64,000 nucleotides of DNA from Sialis fuliginosa. Taxonomy: Eukaryota; Arthropoda; Insecta; Megaloptera; Sialidae. Below the pieces are notes generated by a model. It was not told the origin of the DNA. It saw nothing but the letters and a program-made list of their open reading frames with translations, and did no database searches. Below, piece by piece: positions 1 through 12,900 of this stretch (positions are counted from its first letter, which is position 1; each line of letters begins with the position of its first letter). The position numbers were made by a program, and so were the translations under genes. The DNA lies in the NCBI GenBank assembly GCA_961205875.1, contig OY540815.1, positions 9,610,001-9,674,000 of the forward strand. The letters run 5' to 3'.

Positions 1-748
1 TATTCTTATTATACGCACAAATATATGATATTACATAAATATTCTACATAAAATTTTCATAATAGCATCGAAAGTCAAGTAAAATTGAAAATAATATAAT
101 ACGAAAAATTATTTTCTCCGTTTTCTATGATTTAAAAAAATTGGCACTCCTTGTGTTACTTTTAAACCGATATTAACGAACTTGGACTTATTTTTTTATG
201 CTCTACAAAAAAAGTCATTTGCACCGTATTCTTAAAATGAACGGTTTCAGAGAAATACGCGAAAAACTATAAAAAAATGTAACCCGTCCGCCATTTTTTC
301 AAGATGGTGGCGGTAGCACAACTCGGATCAGCTCGGACTTTTTGTGGGATGATCAGGGACACTAGTAGAACGTTTCTACCAAAAATCATTTTGGTCCGAA
401 TTAGTTCCCTATATCAGTAAATGTCATGCTAATCTTACTGGACTAATACAGAAATATGGTTTATTGATTGGTAATTTAGATACAAAAGTAATTTCTGGCA
501 GCGTTAACTGATTTATGCCGGGCCCTGTAGAATGTACATGTACCTACCTACGTGTATACTTTTGAGATACCTGTAAATAGTGTAAATATGCGGTAGTATG
601 AATGAATAATATATGCATACTTATGTCGAGTATTTTAGAGTAGTCTAGACTCTAGAGTCTAGAGCAAAAGCAAAACTAACGCTACCTACCTGCGAGGTGT
701 CAAATTGTTATGTTTGTGCAGTGATAATAAATATATAATAATATAAAA

Positions 749-1150
749 CGACCAAATGCGTGTTGGGCACGCACATGATAGGGTTCCGTAGTCATTCTCA
801 CTACGATTTATAGAGTTATTTAAAAATTCTTCATGAACCATTTTTGTTAGAGTGTTCGATATAATTTTCATAGAAAGTACTAATTTATTTTATTAATTAA
901 AATTTATTAATTTTATATTTATATCGAGAGTTTAGAAAATAGAGGGCCGTAGAACGTGAACATTCTAGTTTTCTAATCATTTCTTGACAATATTAATTTC
1001 CTTAAGGATAAACTCTTTTTTTGATGATGAAACACCGAAAAAAATTTTTCAAAAATGTTGTTGCATTCTTATCGTTCTACATTGAAATTAAAAAAAAATC
1101 ATTTGTATCAGAAAAAAAAATTGGAGTTTAGTGTACAAAAAACAGTTTTT
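749..1150. repeat. Dispersed repeat family A, copy 1 (partial)
   Basis: Starts with a block reading gggttccgtagt followed by ctcactacgattt. The same start, diverged, occurs at 6379. Downstream blocks such as gaaagtactaattt and a 'tagaaattagagggg'-like stretch are shared with the copies at 6379-7147 and 14236-14640. The right boundary is uncertain. Confidence 0.45.
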
Positions 1151-1189
1151 TATAATTACACGTCGCTTCAAACCGCCCTACAAAACAGG

Positions 1190-1261
1190 ACCAAAACTTA
1201 GGGAAGGCAAACATTTTTGGGGGGCAGCGCCTCCCTCTCACACCCGGTTCTGGCGTCACTT
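1190..1261. mobile_element. Terminal fragment of a hAT-like MITE
   Basis: Reads on the minus strand as agtgacgccagaaccgggtg followed by a G/C-rich tract, which resembles the CAGTGGCG-type ends of other short elements in this window (15025, 31476). I could not find the matching opposite end, so this is likely truncated. Confidence 0.3.
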
Positions 1262-1974
1262 GTATTAGTTTAGCTTTTGCTACAGAGAATCTTTTTTATA
1301 ATACAGTAATGATTTTTATTTGTTATATTTGTAGACACAGATATGGCAATGGAAATATCACGTATAATTGTTGTTATTGAATAATATAAGTTTTGTTGAT
1401 ATTCTTGGAGTATTAAATTTAAACATATATAAGTGCAGAGCCGTATAAAACATATAACAAAAGGCTATAATTGACCATCAAATGGAATGCAGTTTTAATT
1501 AGTTCCTTTCATTATTGAAGAGGAAGCATTGGTACATACTACACATGCATATAAATTACACACAAGACATTTTTTATTGCAAAATTGATCATATATTCAA
1601 CAAACAAAAAATTACTCATAATATGAGTTCACCTTTAACCAGTGCTGTACACAAGTACAAAAAATGTAGGTAAATATAATTACTTTTATCAAAAATTGTA
1701 CTTAAATACACGTATAGTACATTAAAATGTGCAACTAAAAGTTGGGCGAGATAACGACTAAAATGACACCAAGATTACTTTCGCATTTTGCCAGAAGCCG
1801 CTATGTGACTTAATCCATATAAAATATATTTTTCTCCCATTTTAGTTCAGTGGTTGTTTCTATGATATTATGAACAATATATGAGGTATTTTGTATTAAA
1901 AAAAAAACAAAAACATAATTATCATCGAAAAATGTTACGTTTTTTTAAGTATTCTTAATATACAGATATATATA

Positions 1975-2290
1975 GAGCAACCACAATGAGTCAGTTTCAT
2001 AGGCAATTAACTAACGTATTTTTCAGTATTAGCGTTATTGTTACCGTCTTTCCATTTCAGAGTTATTGCAAATTCAAAAAATATGTTTATTTTATTGAAA
2101 CTTTTTATGAAAATGACATTTTGCCCCAAAAGTACCTATAAAATGTGGTGTTTTTTATCATTATTTTGGTGTGTCATAATGTTACATACAAATTCATTAT
2201 ACAAAGTTTAGACCTGGGTCTTATAGTTTTTATAAATTTATCTAAATAATCCCCAAAGCGACTATTAACTGGAAAATTGTAAGACCAAGG
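1975..2290 (-). repeat. Dispersed repeat family B, copy in reverse orientation
   Basis: Shares long blocks, in reverse complement, with about 16795-17061. Examples are gagcaaccacaatgagtc, ttaactaacgtatttttcag, gacctgggtctta and a stretch around ggtgtgtcataatgttac. At 16683-17249 this sequence is the interior of a terminal-inverted-repeat element, so this copy is probably an end-truncated or internally matching member of the same family. Confidence 0.6.
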
Positions 2291-4753
2291 TCCAAATACT
2301 TAAAATTCTCGTATACAGCTCTGAATATAACTATGCAAGACAATAAAATGTGATATTTAGATAGAAAATAGATTATACGATATCTTCGATTTATCATATT
2401 ACATATTATATATTATACATACAAACGAAAAAGATCGAAACAGAAATTCCTTGACAATGAATCATAACATAATATACATTCAGTACATTTCACTATATTT
2501 ATATTCTCTTTATATTGTCTTTATTTTGTGTTCCATGTTTATTTTCGGAAAATTTAATCCGAATATTCAGCAATTTTCGTAAAAATAATCTTACGAAAAA
2601 TTTTAAATATGAATTGTAATTTTTCAGAAAAAGTAATATTTCATGAAATTATGTAAGAAATTGAATTAGTTAATTATTGTTACAGTATTATTTTAGGTAT
2701 AAATTGGTTATTTAAATTAAATTTAACTTCACCGGTTTTATGATTATTTTAACACATAAAAAAACTTTTATAAAATCATTTTTTAATATAATTATTTTCC
2801 GTTTTTATTTAAAATATAATTTATGCATATACAGCGGTTTGGCTGAATTACATACCGAATATTTAGTATTTAATTATATTTGATAAAACGTTTATAATTA
2901 GAAAGAATAGTTAAGTGAAACTTAAACCGAATGCTGGCCATCAGCTGACTGATATAAATGATTATTTGGCTTAATTGGATAAATGAAAACTATAATTATT
3001 TCTTTAAATTACTTGATTTCCATTTGAAAAATTATATACTGATTTTTAATTGTTTTACTAACAGTTGTTAAATCTTTCCAACTTATGTTTTAGTAGATTT
3101 GGCATGGAATTAAAATTAATATACGCATATTATTGTAATTTCTGGCACAGTAGTACCTATAAAAAAGTAAATGTTCAACAGTAAAAATAGTAAACAGCTG
3201 TTTTTGTGTTAAAAATAATCAGTTCCTATAGTATATTGATTTATTATAGATTGTTTATACAATGATATAACACAAGCACACTTTTTAAAACCTTGTTAGT
3301 AATTAAGTATAGAGATCAAATAATGTTTATTGTGATTATTTCTGATACTATATTATGACATATATATAAATAATTTATTACTTCATCTCGTAGTATTAAG
3401 AAAAGTTTGGCTTTTGTCGAAAAGTAGTTACTCAATTTTGATGAACTTTACGTTTTGTTTTTTTGTTTTTTTTTTAGAAAAATGTCAATCTGTCTGTCTG
3501 ATAAACTTGTCGTTTGGTAAATATATTTCTTGTTAGTTCAGTGAAATATTTTTATGACTTTTTAATCTGTTTTTTTTTTTTACTGATATTTCTGAATGAA
3601 ACAAATGGCTGGAAATAGTTATAAAAAATATTTTTGACAATATGATATCTAGGTTAGTTAATATAATTTAAAATAAATAAATGAAAAGTACCAGGCAGAA
3701 AAGTGTTTACCACTTTTTAAATTATGCAGTTGGTTTGACAATTATAGTTTGTAATTTCCCTTAGGAGAAAAAATTAATATTTTATGTAAGTAATACGTTT
3801 TTACTTTTTTTTAAATGATAAGAAGATTTAAAAAAGTAGTAGAAAAATATTATTTTTTTAAATTGAGCTCATTTTGTATTTTGAAGAATTACATTAGAAA
3901 AACAATAATGTAAATTTCTGAAAGGTTCACTATAACAATTAAAAAAAATCAAAGAACTAAATTCTACTGATATTAAAATTATACTCATACTATTTATTTG
4001 AAAACTATAACTTATTTCATAAATGATGAATTTTCATAGAAAATGGGAGCATACATTTATAACATGCGAACGAATATGTTTTTTTCCGACAAAAACATCC
4101 ATTTATTCAGTGGCGCACCCAAAAGGTGGAGTGAGAAACGCTATCATTCCTAAAACATCTACTATATTACTGTTATGATTTGATGATATGAAATATCATG
4201 AAAACTTATTATTCTTTAGTTAAAATAATGGTTCTGTCTGATTTTCACTAACTTTTTATTTTATTTGTTTGATATTTATTATTTCAACTCTTTTCTTTCT
4301 ACTTTTTGCTATCAAATGGATATTTCTCACTCTCTTTGATAAAAAAAATTGAACACACACGGCATGTCCAATTTTAATTAAATTATAGAACTGCGTTCTT
4401 GTATTTTCTTTTTCGCAGTACAGTTAAAAAGCAAAAGAAACTCATTCTTTTTATATCTTTATATAGTTTTCAATAAAAGGGAGTATTATATATATCGAGC
4501 AATTGTTTCTATTAAAAGTTTTCAAAAATAGTCTCTTAAGTAATGACAGTGTCTTCATTGTGCCAACTTCTTTAAAAGGAGATCATTTTCGAAGAAATAA
4601 CAAAAGTTTTAACTACCTTTTTTATACTTATAAAAAATATTATATACGATTTTTATGTGAAATGCGTCGTTCTTGAGATATTTTGGAGGAAATATGATAT
4701 CACTCCCACTTTCACCCGTTTTCGTTGATTTTTACATGATACCTAATTGTAAG

Positions 4754-5295
4754 CAGTGCCTGATTAACCATGTAGCAGGAGTAGCAAATGCTACGGGCTC
4801 CGCGTTGCTGGGGGGCCCGGGGTTTAGCAAAAAATATATCTTATTGGATTTACCACCTACCGTTTAATGATTGATACGGCATGTTCAAATCTACAGTAAT
4901 TAATAATTTAATTTTAAGGTATCCGATCTCGATTCGATTATATCGAAAAATCGATTTTTAAAGCTCCGATCTTTAATTTTTTTAATCGATTTTCTTAAAT
5001 TTTCCCGCATTAAACTGAGAAAAGTTTATTTGTAAAAATGGTGTTTTAATACACTTCTCAAAAAAATTAAGGGATAATTGAAAAAAAATAAATCAAATTT
5101 TCAAACAGTTATATCTTCGTGAAAAATTATTAGATTTGAATGATCCAAAACTCATTCAAAAGCTTGCAGTTTCTATTTTTTTTGGGGGGATGACACTATC
5201 GATTTCCACACCGGGTGTCACCTCCCCTCCCCCCCTCCTTCCAAGGTCTACTATAACATTTGCTACAGGCCCCGCGCTGGCTTAATCCGGCACTG
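4754..5295. mobile_element. hAT-type MITE with perfect 8-bp target duplication
   Basis: The ends are imperfect terminal inverted repeats: cagtgcctgattaa on the left, and cagtgccggattaa when the right end is read in reverse complement. They are flanked by an exact 8-bp direct repeat attgtaag at 4746-4753 and 5296-5303. An 8-bp duplication with CAG...CTG ends is the signature of hAT transposons. At 542 bp and without a transposase frame it is non-autonomous. Subterminal blocks (gtagcaaatg... ggccccgcg) are also inverted. The perfect duplication suggests relatively recent insertion. Confidence 0.9.
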
Positions 5296-6378
5296 ATTGT
5301 AAGCCAGATCAAAATAACAATTGAAATAACATGATGAAGACCTAATAATATTAATGAATCATGAAATAATAAACAAACATTAGAAAATGCATGCATATTA
5401 AAACAAGGCCATACAGTAAATAATAAATATGATTGAATATTTGAAGGGTTGAACGACTAATAACGTGAAAAGATCGTGAGTGTGACCCAGTGCCGTGCGC
5501 GCATAGGTCAAGCCGGGTCACAATCCAAAGCCGCAGTCGCATTTGTGACGTAGACCTCACTCGGAAAATCCATACCGTCTGCAGCTAACACTATTTTATT
5601 GTTACTGCTGCTGCAAGCTGCTATTAGATACAGCTTAACTGTATTGTTGAATTGTGCAACAATCAGTTTCGATTGCAGATTTCATTGTTGCAGTAAAGTT
5701 TTATTATTTTGAAATATATGGATAAGCCTTTCTGTAAATTAAATTACTTGATTAATTTAAAAAAAAATGTTTTGTGGTATCGGTCATTTTATTATTTGAT
5801 TGGGTCATATTAAATTATGATTATTTTGACAAAAATTATTATATTTATCAAATATGTACGTATAGTAATCAATTATTTAAAAAAGGAAAAGGCCTCCCAT
5901 CTGCTACAATAATATATATAAAGTTTTAATAATAAAAACTTTTATTATTTAAATTTTCAATTTTCATAAAAAAATATCTTTTTTATTTTTATTAAAAATT
6001 TTTATTTTATTTTTATAAATTTTTTTTTTCGTATGTGGGGAGGGGTCCTGCGTCAGAGTTTTAGAATTCTGGTCACTTTAACGTATACACATGATAATGA
6101 TAAATAAATCTAGTATAACTATGTGACTTACAAAGAAGTAATGAATAAGTTAACATACATAATACATAGTTTCAATTATTTCGTATAGTACAATCATTAT
6201 ACGTTTTCCATAACTCTCTAGGGACTCATAAACTTGATATAACTTTGAGCCTCATCATATCACCTGCCCTGTGTGTATGTATATTATGTAGAACAGATAT
6301 GAACGTCGTTCGTTAATGTAAGTTATTTATTACAAAGTAGAGTAAATTAAATAAATGAGGGAATTTGATCTAAAAAAA

Positions 6379-7147
6379 CAGCCAAGTGCATATTGGGTAC
6401 GCATATGATAGGATTCGGTAGTAATTCTTACTACGATTTTATTTATACATATATTTCAGTGAAAGTAGATACTAATTAAAAACTACATTCTGAATTTTTT
6501 CATATTTTTTGAATCCTGACTACGATATTCAAAAGCAAATATATCGTGACTAAAAGGTTAAAATCAAAAGGTTATTTAACATTTTTTGTTGTATTTTAGG
6601 AAACTTATCTAAAGACACCCCACTCAATGGGGTAAGTGAAAAAAAAAGTGAGTACACTTTTCATCTGTAGGCTTTCATGGCCGTTGTCCATAGTAGCTAA
6701 CTTTTCGGGCTGTTGTCCACGTTGTCGTATTTTTAAACTTGACGTTTCGACTCTCATGTCGAAGTCTTCTTCAGAAGTGATTCTGAAACTAGTACACTTT
6801 TCAGTCTATGGAAGGAGGGTCTACTAATTAAAAGCTGCATTCTGAAATTTTTTCAGATTTTTCGAATCGATAGTTTAGAAATTAGAGGGGGGGGGGCGCT
6901 CTCATAACGACTTTGATCGCAAATATTTGGTGACTCAAAAGGTCATTTAACATTTTTTGTTGCATTTTAGGAGACCTATCTAATTTCAATGGGATAAATG
7001 AAAAAAAAATTTGAATATACATTTCAGTCTATGAAAAGGAGGTCCAAAAAAATAGTTTTTTCAAAAATCTCATCATTTCTATTTTTGGGTCATCAGACGG
7101 ACAGAGCGAAACTATAAGGGTTCCTAGTTTTCTACGGAACCCTAAAA
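6379..7147 (+). repeat. Dispersed repeat family A, copy 2, with an internal insertion
   Basis: Begins with gccaagtgcatattgggtac and ends with gacggacagagcgaaact... ttctacggaaccctaaa. This start and end arrangement is common in dispersed repeats of insect genomes. The motif ggaaccc/gggttcc is inverted between the two ends. Internally, two near-repeats of 'gcatttaggagacctatctaa' type occur. A distinct block at about 6661-6800 (ggctttcatggccgttgtcc ... gacgtttcgactctcatgtc) looks like a separate inserted sequence. Confidence 0.55.
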
Positions 7148-9905
7148 ATGCTGCCGAACAGTTTTTACTAAAAATATAAACTAGATATTTTGCTTCCTCA
7201 ATAAGGGAATCTTTTCTAAAAGCAAAAAATTAATTTATTGTTTTCATAATTTCATAATTTTCACTTATTCTTCCCGTTTCAGGTCAAGACAAACACGTTT
7301 CTTTCCATGTATTCCTATTTGTCTGTGTATATCCCCTGAATCCATATTACACGCATAATTCATGAACCACTGAACCAATATTAGTGAAACTTGGTTTGTA
7401 GGTTGGGTCTGACTAGTAGATGGTCCCATATAGAAATCAAAATCGACAAAAATGGCGGGAAGGTATCCTAAATTCGTATTTCTCAACAATGCGTATTAAA
7501 ATAATAAAAAAATATTTAATAGACTGGATGTGGAATTTTATTTTCATGATAATATATCATGTACCTAGTTTAAATTTTGGGTCTTGGCTAGCATCCAAAA
7601 CACAGCTTTTAAAGTAAACATGCCAGTAGATAAAACGCTTGGTTGCACCATTTTTTTGAGGCAATATCTACTACATTTTAAAATATGCGTCACCTCATTA
7701 ACAGATTCGTATTGTAAAAATTTTCTACATGAATTTTAAAAAACGACGATTATTATATAAATTAAATTAAAAGTATCTACGCCACTGTACTAACCATATT
7801 CATTTGTGACTAATATATCTATTATAAAATCTATAGTTGATATTTGATATATCTACATATTATTTATATACCTGTATGCTACTAACATATATTATGTTAA
7901 TACATATTATTATCACATCAGTTTGTTGCCAAATTTACATTGTATAAACTAACAATAATATAAACAGTGTGGTTCAAATAGGCATGAATCAAAAACACAA
8001 ATTTACTTTGTGCGGTGTAATGCACCTGTTGCTGCAAAAACATTATCAATTACAATTTCTCTCGGCTCTTTTCAATAAAAATAAATGTTTATGTTACGGT
8101 TGTGCAAAAGTGATTCACAACATTAAAAATTTTAATTTATGTGCATTTAAAAATCGACGAATGCCTGCACGAATGGTTGATCTAAAACGTACATGGTTTA
8201 ATTACATCAACATCACAACTACTATTGATTAATCTTTGCTTTACATTTAAACATGTTTTAATTAGAAAATGCCCATTGTAAATTTTCCTTAATACGAATC
8301 TGCCTTAAATCAATTATCATGTTACCTAACAAAAATTGTATTTTATTATAAAAATATTCGATTGGTTTATAAATTACTGCAACTTAAAGTCTATTGTAAT
8401 ATGCTACGAATTTAAACATTGAATAAGTTACTGGCACTAGTTATGGCCGCTATAAGAGCAAGGTTTACTGTTTTTGTGATTGACGGGCTTCTTTTTGTAA
8501 TTCTCATGAACTCATATACAAGTAACTCTATTTAATCAATTTAATTACCAAAGTCCGTAAATATAGTTTTTTTTAAATTATAGCGTTTTTTTTTTGTTTT
8601 TTTTTTTCTCAAGTAATGGATAAAGTAAAACCAGTAATGAGCACGCAGTGATCGACACTTGCTAATGATTACAAAATGATAAATACTACGACACAAAAGA
8701 TATAAAATAAAGAATCATCAAATTTGAAACAATGTAAAGCAGTTGCTATGATAATATAATAATTAATAAATAAATTATACTAATAATTAGTTAAAATGTC
8801 CACCATTTTGACATCTATTGGCCGATTGTCATCAAATCACGCTGAAATACAGTTAAATGTATATTAGATTAATATTCAGAAATGGCAGTAATCAAATATC
8901 AACACATATTTCTAATTCAGTACATTTAATTAAAAAATAGCCATTACTGGGGTCATATCCAGGACTGGTGCCAGTACCTTATAAATATATAGTCCATCGG
9001 CGTCAACATTTAAAAATTTTAAAACAGAAGGGACGCAAATATTTGAACTAATTACATTATTATAGTCGGAATTCTCAACAAATATGAATCACATTTTGAT
9101 TTTTCAAAATAACCCTGCATTGTAGATTATAAAACAAAGAACTCTTGAAACGCATTTGATTTTAAATCACGTATCTTGTTTATACATAATTCATCATATA
9201 TGTAATAAATATTTTATATATAATGTATAATATTATTTGACATTTCTGTTTATAACCAAGCCCACATCCATACATTGTGTATATGTATTTCATAGATTAA
9301 TTAACTAATTAATTGAGAATACGACAATGTTTGATTACTATGAACATATATGCAAGTTTACTTAAAGATTTACGTATTTATAACAGTGGTTCTTAACATA
9401 TATGATTTGATAGTTAAATTAGGTACCAACTTTTTATGATACGATAAATAAATAATATTGTTTATAAAATATCATCATCATATTGTACGATAAGTAATAA
9501 TAATACAAATAAATAATAATTACAAAATTGTTAGATAAATTATGTTTTTATTGAAATCAACTATTTATAAATATCTTTATAATAATAACATTATCGCAAT
9601 GGCAATAAAAATAACCACATTTTTTTAAACAGGCATGTTATCTTATGTATTTGTAATTTGTATATATATATAAATATTATTATGTATACCTTTTTAACAT
9701 AACAATGTTAATTTTCTTTATTTTATTCATAAAGGAAATAATGAAATAAAAATTCAAAAGAAACCAACATTATTTAAATGTAATATTAACAGTTAATTAT
9801 TCTCAAATGAGATATTTTTGAACAGCGCTCTTGCCTATATAAGAAATAAATTATGAAAAAAAAAAATTATTGAAAACTTAATTAATATGTATATTTCTGT
9901 TACAG

Positions 9906-12900
9906 GTAAAAACCTCTACAACAATGAGCACGTAGCAATTAAAATGGAGCCAATGAAGTCAAAGGCTCCACAACTACATTTAGAATACAGATTTTATAAA
10001 TTATTAGGAAATCATGGTGAGTAAATTATTAATATATTTATGTACATATTATAGATAATTATAAGCAGATTTAAATAAGTTCAGTTGCTAAATGGTTAAT
10101 TCCGCGATATGTTAATTTTAATTTGAAAAATAATAAAATGTACACATTGTCATTTTTCGACTGTTTGTTAAATTAGTATTATAAATAATTTGCTTTTTAG
10201 ATTTCGATTTAATCAAATTTCTTTATAATACTTATTGACCTTTAATACTCGTAGATACATATCTAACTGTCTTTATAAATCTTTATGCAACAATATGTTA
10301 TGTAATTATGAAGTTCAAAAGCCAAAATAATTGAACTCGCTATATAAAAAATAACAAATATAAAAACTATTTTCGTTTTTCGAAAAGTTATTGAATGTAA
10401 AATAGGGAAAAATGTAATAGCAGAGACTTAAATTAATTAACAAATCAAATTTTATACATTTTTTGCTTGCTTTACATTCCTATAGGCCTCTTGAAACCAC
10501 CCAATCTGCAGGGCCGATTTGTCGGGAGGTAGCTGCGGGGTACTGCAAATTGGGTCGTGTATAGGCAAATTGGGCCGATTATTCCGCGAATAGTCCGCCC
10601 GTGGTGTAAAAGGAATGAATTTTACAAAATGTGAAAATTCATTGAAAATCAATATTACAGTATTTAAAATGCTTTTTTTTTATTTTTGTATGAACATTTT
10701 TAATTAATATACCTACATATATTTTGTAAACAATTCTTAATCATGTAATTTATAATACAATTTTTTATTAAAATTTTATACGAAAATAAAATTATATTCA
10801 TGATATTAGTTAATTTGTGGTCTATTATATTCTAACTATAAAAATTGTCTTTTGACTTGCAATTATAATAGAAAATATAAGAAAATATTTATTGATTCGC
10901 ATTGTTTCCAAAAGCTGAACAACCAGAAGAGTAAACAAATAAAACATTTCTTGTTTTATTAAAACTTCAAAAGTAAATTACACATGAAGAAATACTGGAA
11001 AACCAAAAGTCTCCAAAGAATAGAAAAATATATTCCTGTGTAATGTATTTTATATTAGAATTATAATAACGTTATAAAAATAGCTTCAGTCCTCTTGTGT
11101 TTTCATTATAATGAAGTATAATCTCTAAGGGGTTTTTATTCATTTTATACAGAGCCGGCCTTAGCAAGTCTGGAGCCCTGGGCGAGATTTATTTTTTTAT
11201 TTTTAAATGTCAATTAAAATAGTTAATATCTCAGCTTGGCGCGATCCTACAGATCCCAACTTTTAAAAAAATATAGCTTACATCATTAACTTTAATGCCC
11301 GGTATTATAAAGGAGCTAGCAAGATTTGCTAGCTAGCAAGCACTTTCAAATGGGATATTAAATCTATATGACAGTTTTATTGGAGTTTTTGACAGATAAT
11401 TTCATGCATAGAAAGTAAAATTAAAATATGTAAAGTATATTTACTAAAGTGTATTTACTAATCTTGAGTAAAAACGGTAAAAAACATACTTACTGCGCTT
11501 GCAAATATCTTTTAAAAACTCAAAGAGAACTGTGCTTGCTAACTAGCAAATTTGCTAGCTCCTTTATAATACCGGACATAATATTATAAAATGCCCTAAG
11601 ACCGTCGAGACCTCTTTCCCCTATTATTAACAAATGAAATTGATAAATAAAGTTAATTAGTTAATATCTCAGCTAATACCTTATTAAATGTCTTCTAGGT
11701 TGTTGAATAAGGATTTGTTAGTTAGCAGCTGTCAAATAATCGATTTTTCTTGGATTTTTTTAAAATTAACATTATTTATATTTAGCTATATTTTTTGCTT
11801 AATCGCGGGTTTAACAAATCGACAAAAAATTTAAAGATTAAAAAAAAGTTTACTAAAAAATTACAGTCTGTGCACTGATTTGAACCAAAAACGTCACTTA
11901 TACCCCATTGTATGCTGCCCCACCTGGCCTGACTTCCCGGGCGGTCTTCTTGTTTCGGCCGCCCCCCTTAAAGCCGGCGCTGATTGTATCAGAATATATA
12001 CATTTTTGTACACATAAAATAAATTTTTTATCATATTTTTTAAACACACAGTGTCCCAAGACTGTGTCAAAGTTCAATATTTCATTTATTACAACAAATG
12101 GAAGAAAACTTTAAATACAAAAGTTGTCAGGATAGACAAGCAGCAAATTTAAAAAATAGTTACATTTTTTTGGACATTTTGATACAAACATACTGAGCTG
12201 TTTAGAAATTATGACCATTTTTGTAAGAAAAATTTGAATATTTTTAGCACCTTGTAATTTTTTAATTACAACCATAAAAAAAATGGTTCTCTGCTCAAAA
12301 TAGTTTTGATATATGCTCTATTATTGCGATATTACATTAAACATTTACAAAATTGTATTCTTTGTACAGACTGTATCAAAACTCTGAATCTATTTTTTTT
12401 TCAAAATTTTCAAATTGCTTATTCAATTCTAAACACTTTTTATAGACTGAGTTCTATACCTAAATCCAGCCGTTAAAAGGTTATCGGGTGTGAGTGAAAA
12501 AAATAGGATTCGTGAGCGTGCGTGATCGTGATCAAAAATTACTCACGCGCCCAGCTCTAACGTTGCGTTTTATAATATGTAAGGATAATGAATTAGTTGA
12601 TAGTGAGAAAAATCTGGAAAAATGTATAAACTAACTAAGTGTTTTTACGATTTACAGAAGGTGTACCTGACGTGTACTACTTTGGTCCTTGTGGTAAATA
12701 CAACGCCCTAGTTATGGAACTCCTTGGACCAAGTCTAGAAGACTTATTTGATCTCTGTGGGAGACGGTTTACATTGAAAACAGTCTTAATGGTCGCCATA
12801 CAACTGGTGAGTGTGTTTTTATTATATTTTCTGATGTAATTTTATCCCAAGATGAGAATATGTTGAAGATAAAGTAGGGGTTGAATCTAGTGATAATTTT

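Larger units (their letters stand above)
1..9905. other. AT-rich region upstream of the first visible CK1-gamma exon; no gene seen
   Basis: No reading frame here resembles a known protein; the longest is under 90 codons. The first visible kinase exon begins mid-protein, so this stretch is probably an intron of that gene, at least in its 3' part. I looked for the missing glycine-rich-loop exon and did not find it. The region holds hAT-type and other dispersed repeats (listed separately) and many A/T homopolymer runs. Apart from those I see nothing functional. Confidence 0.55.

Noticed and set aside
7969..8232. 87-codon open frame on the plus strand
   Set aside because: No recognisable domain, no splice context, and composition typical of chance in AT-rich DNA.
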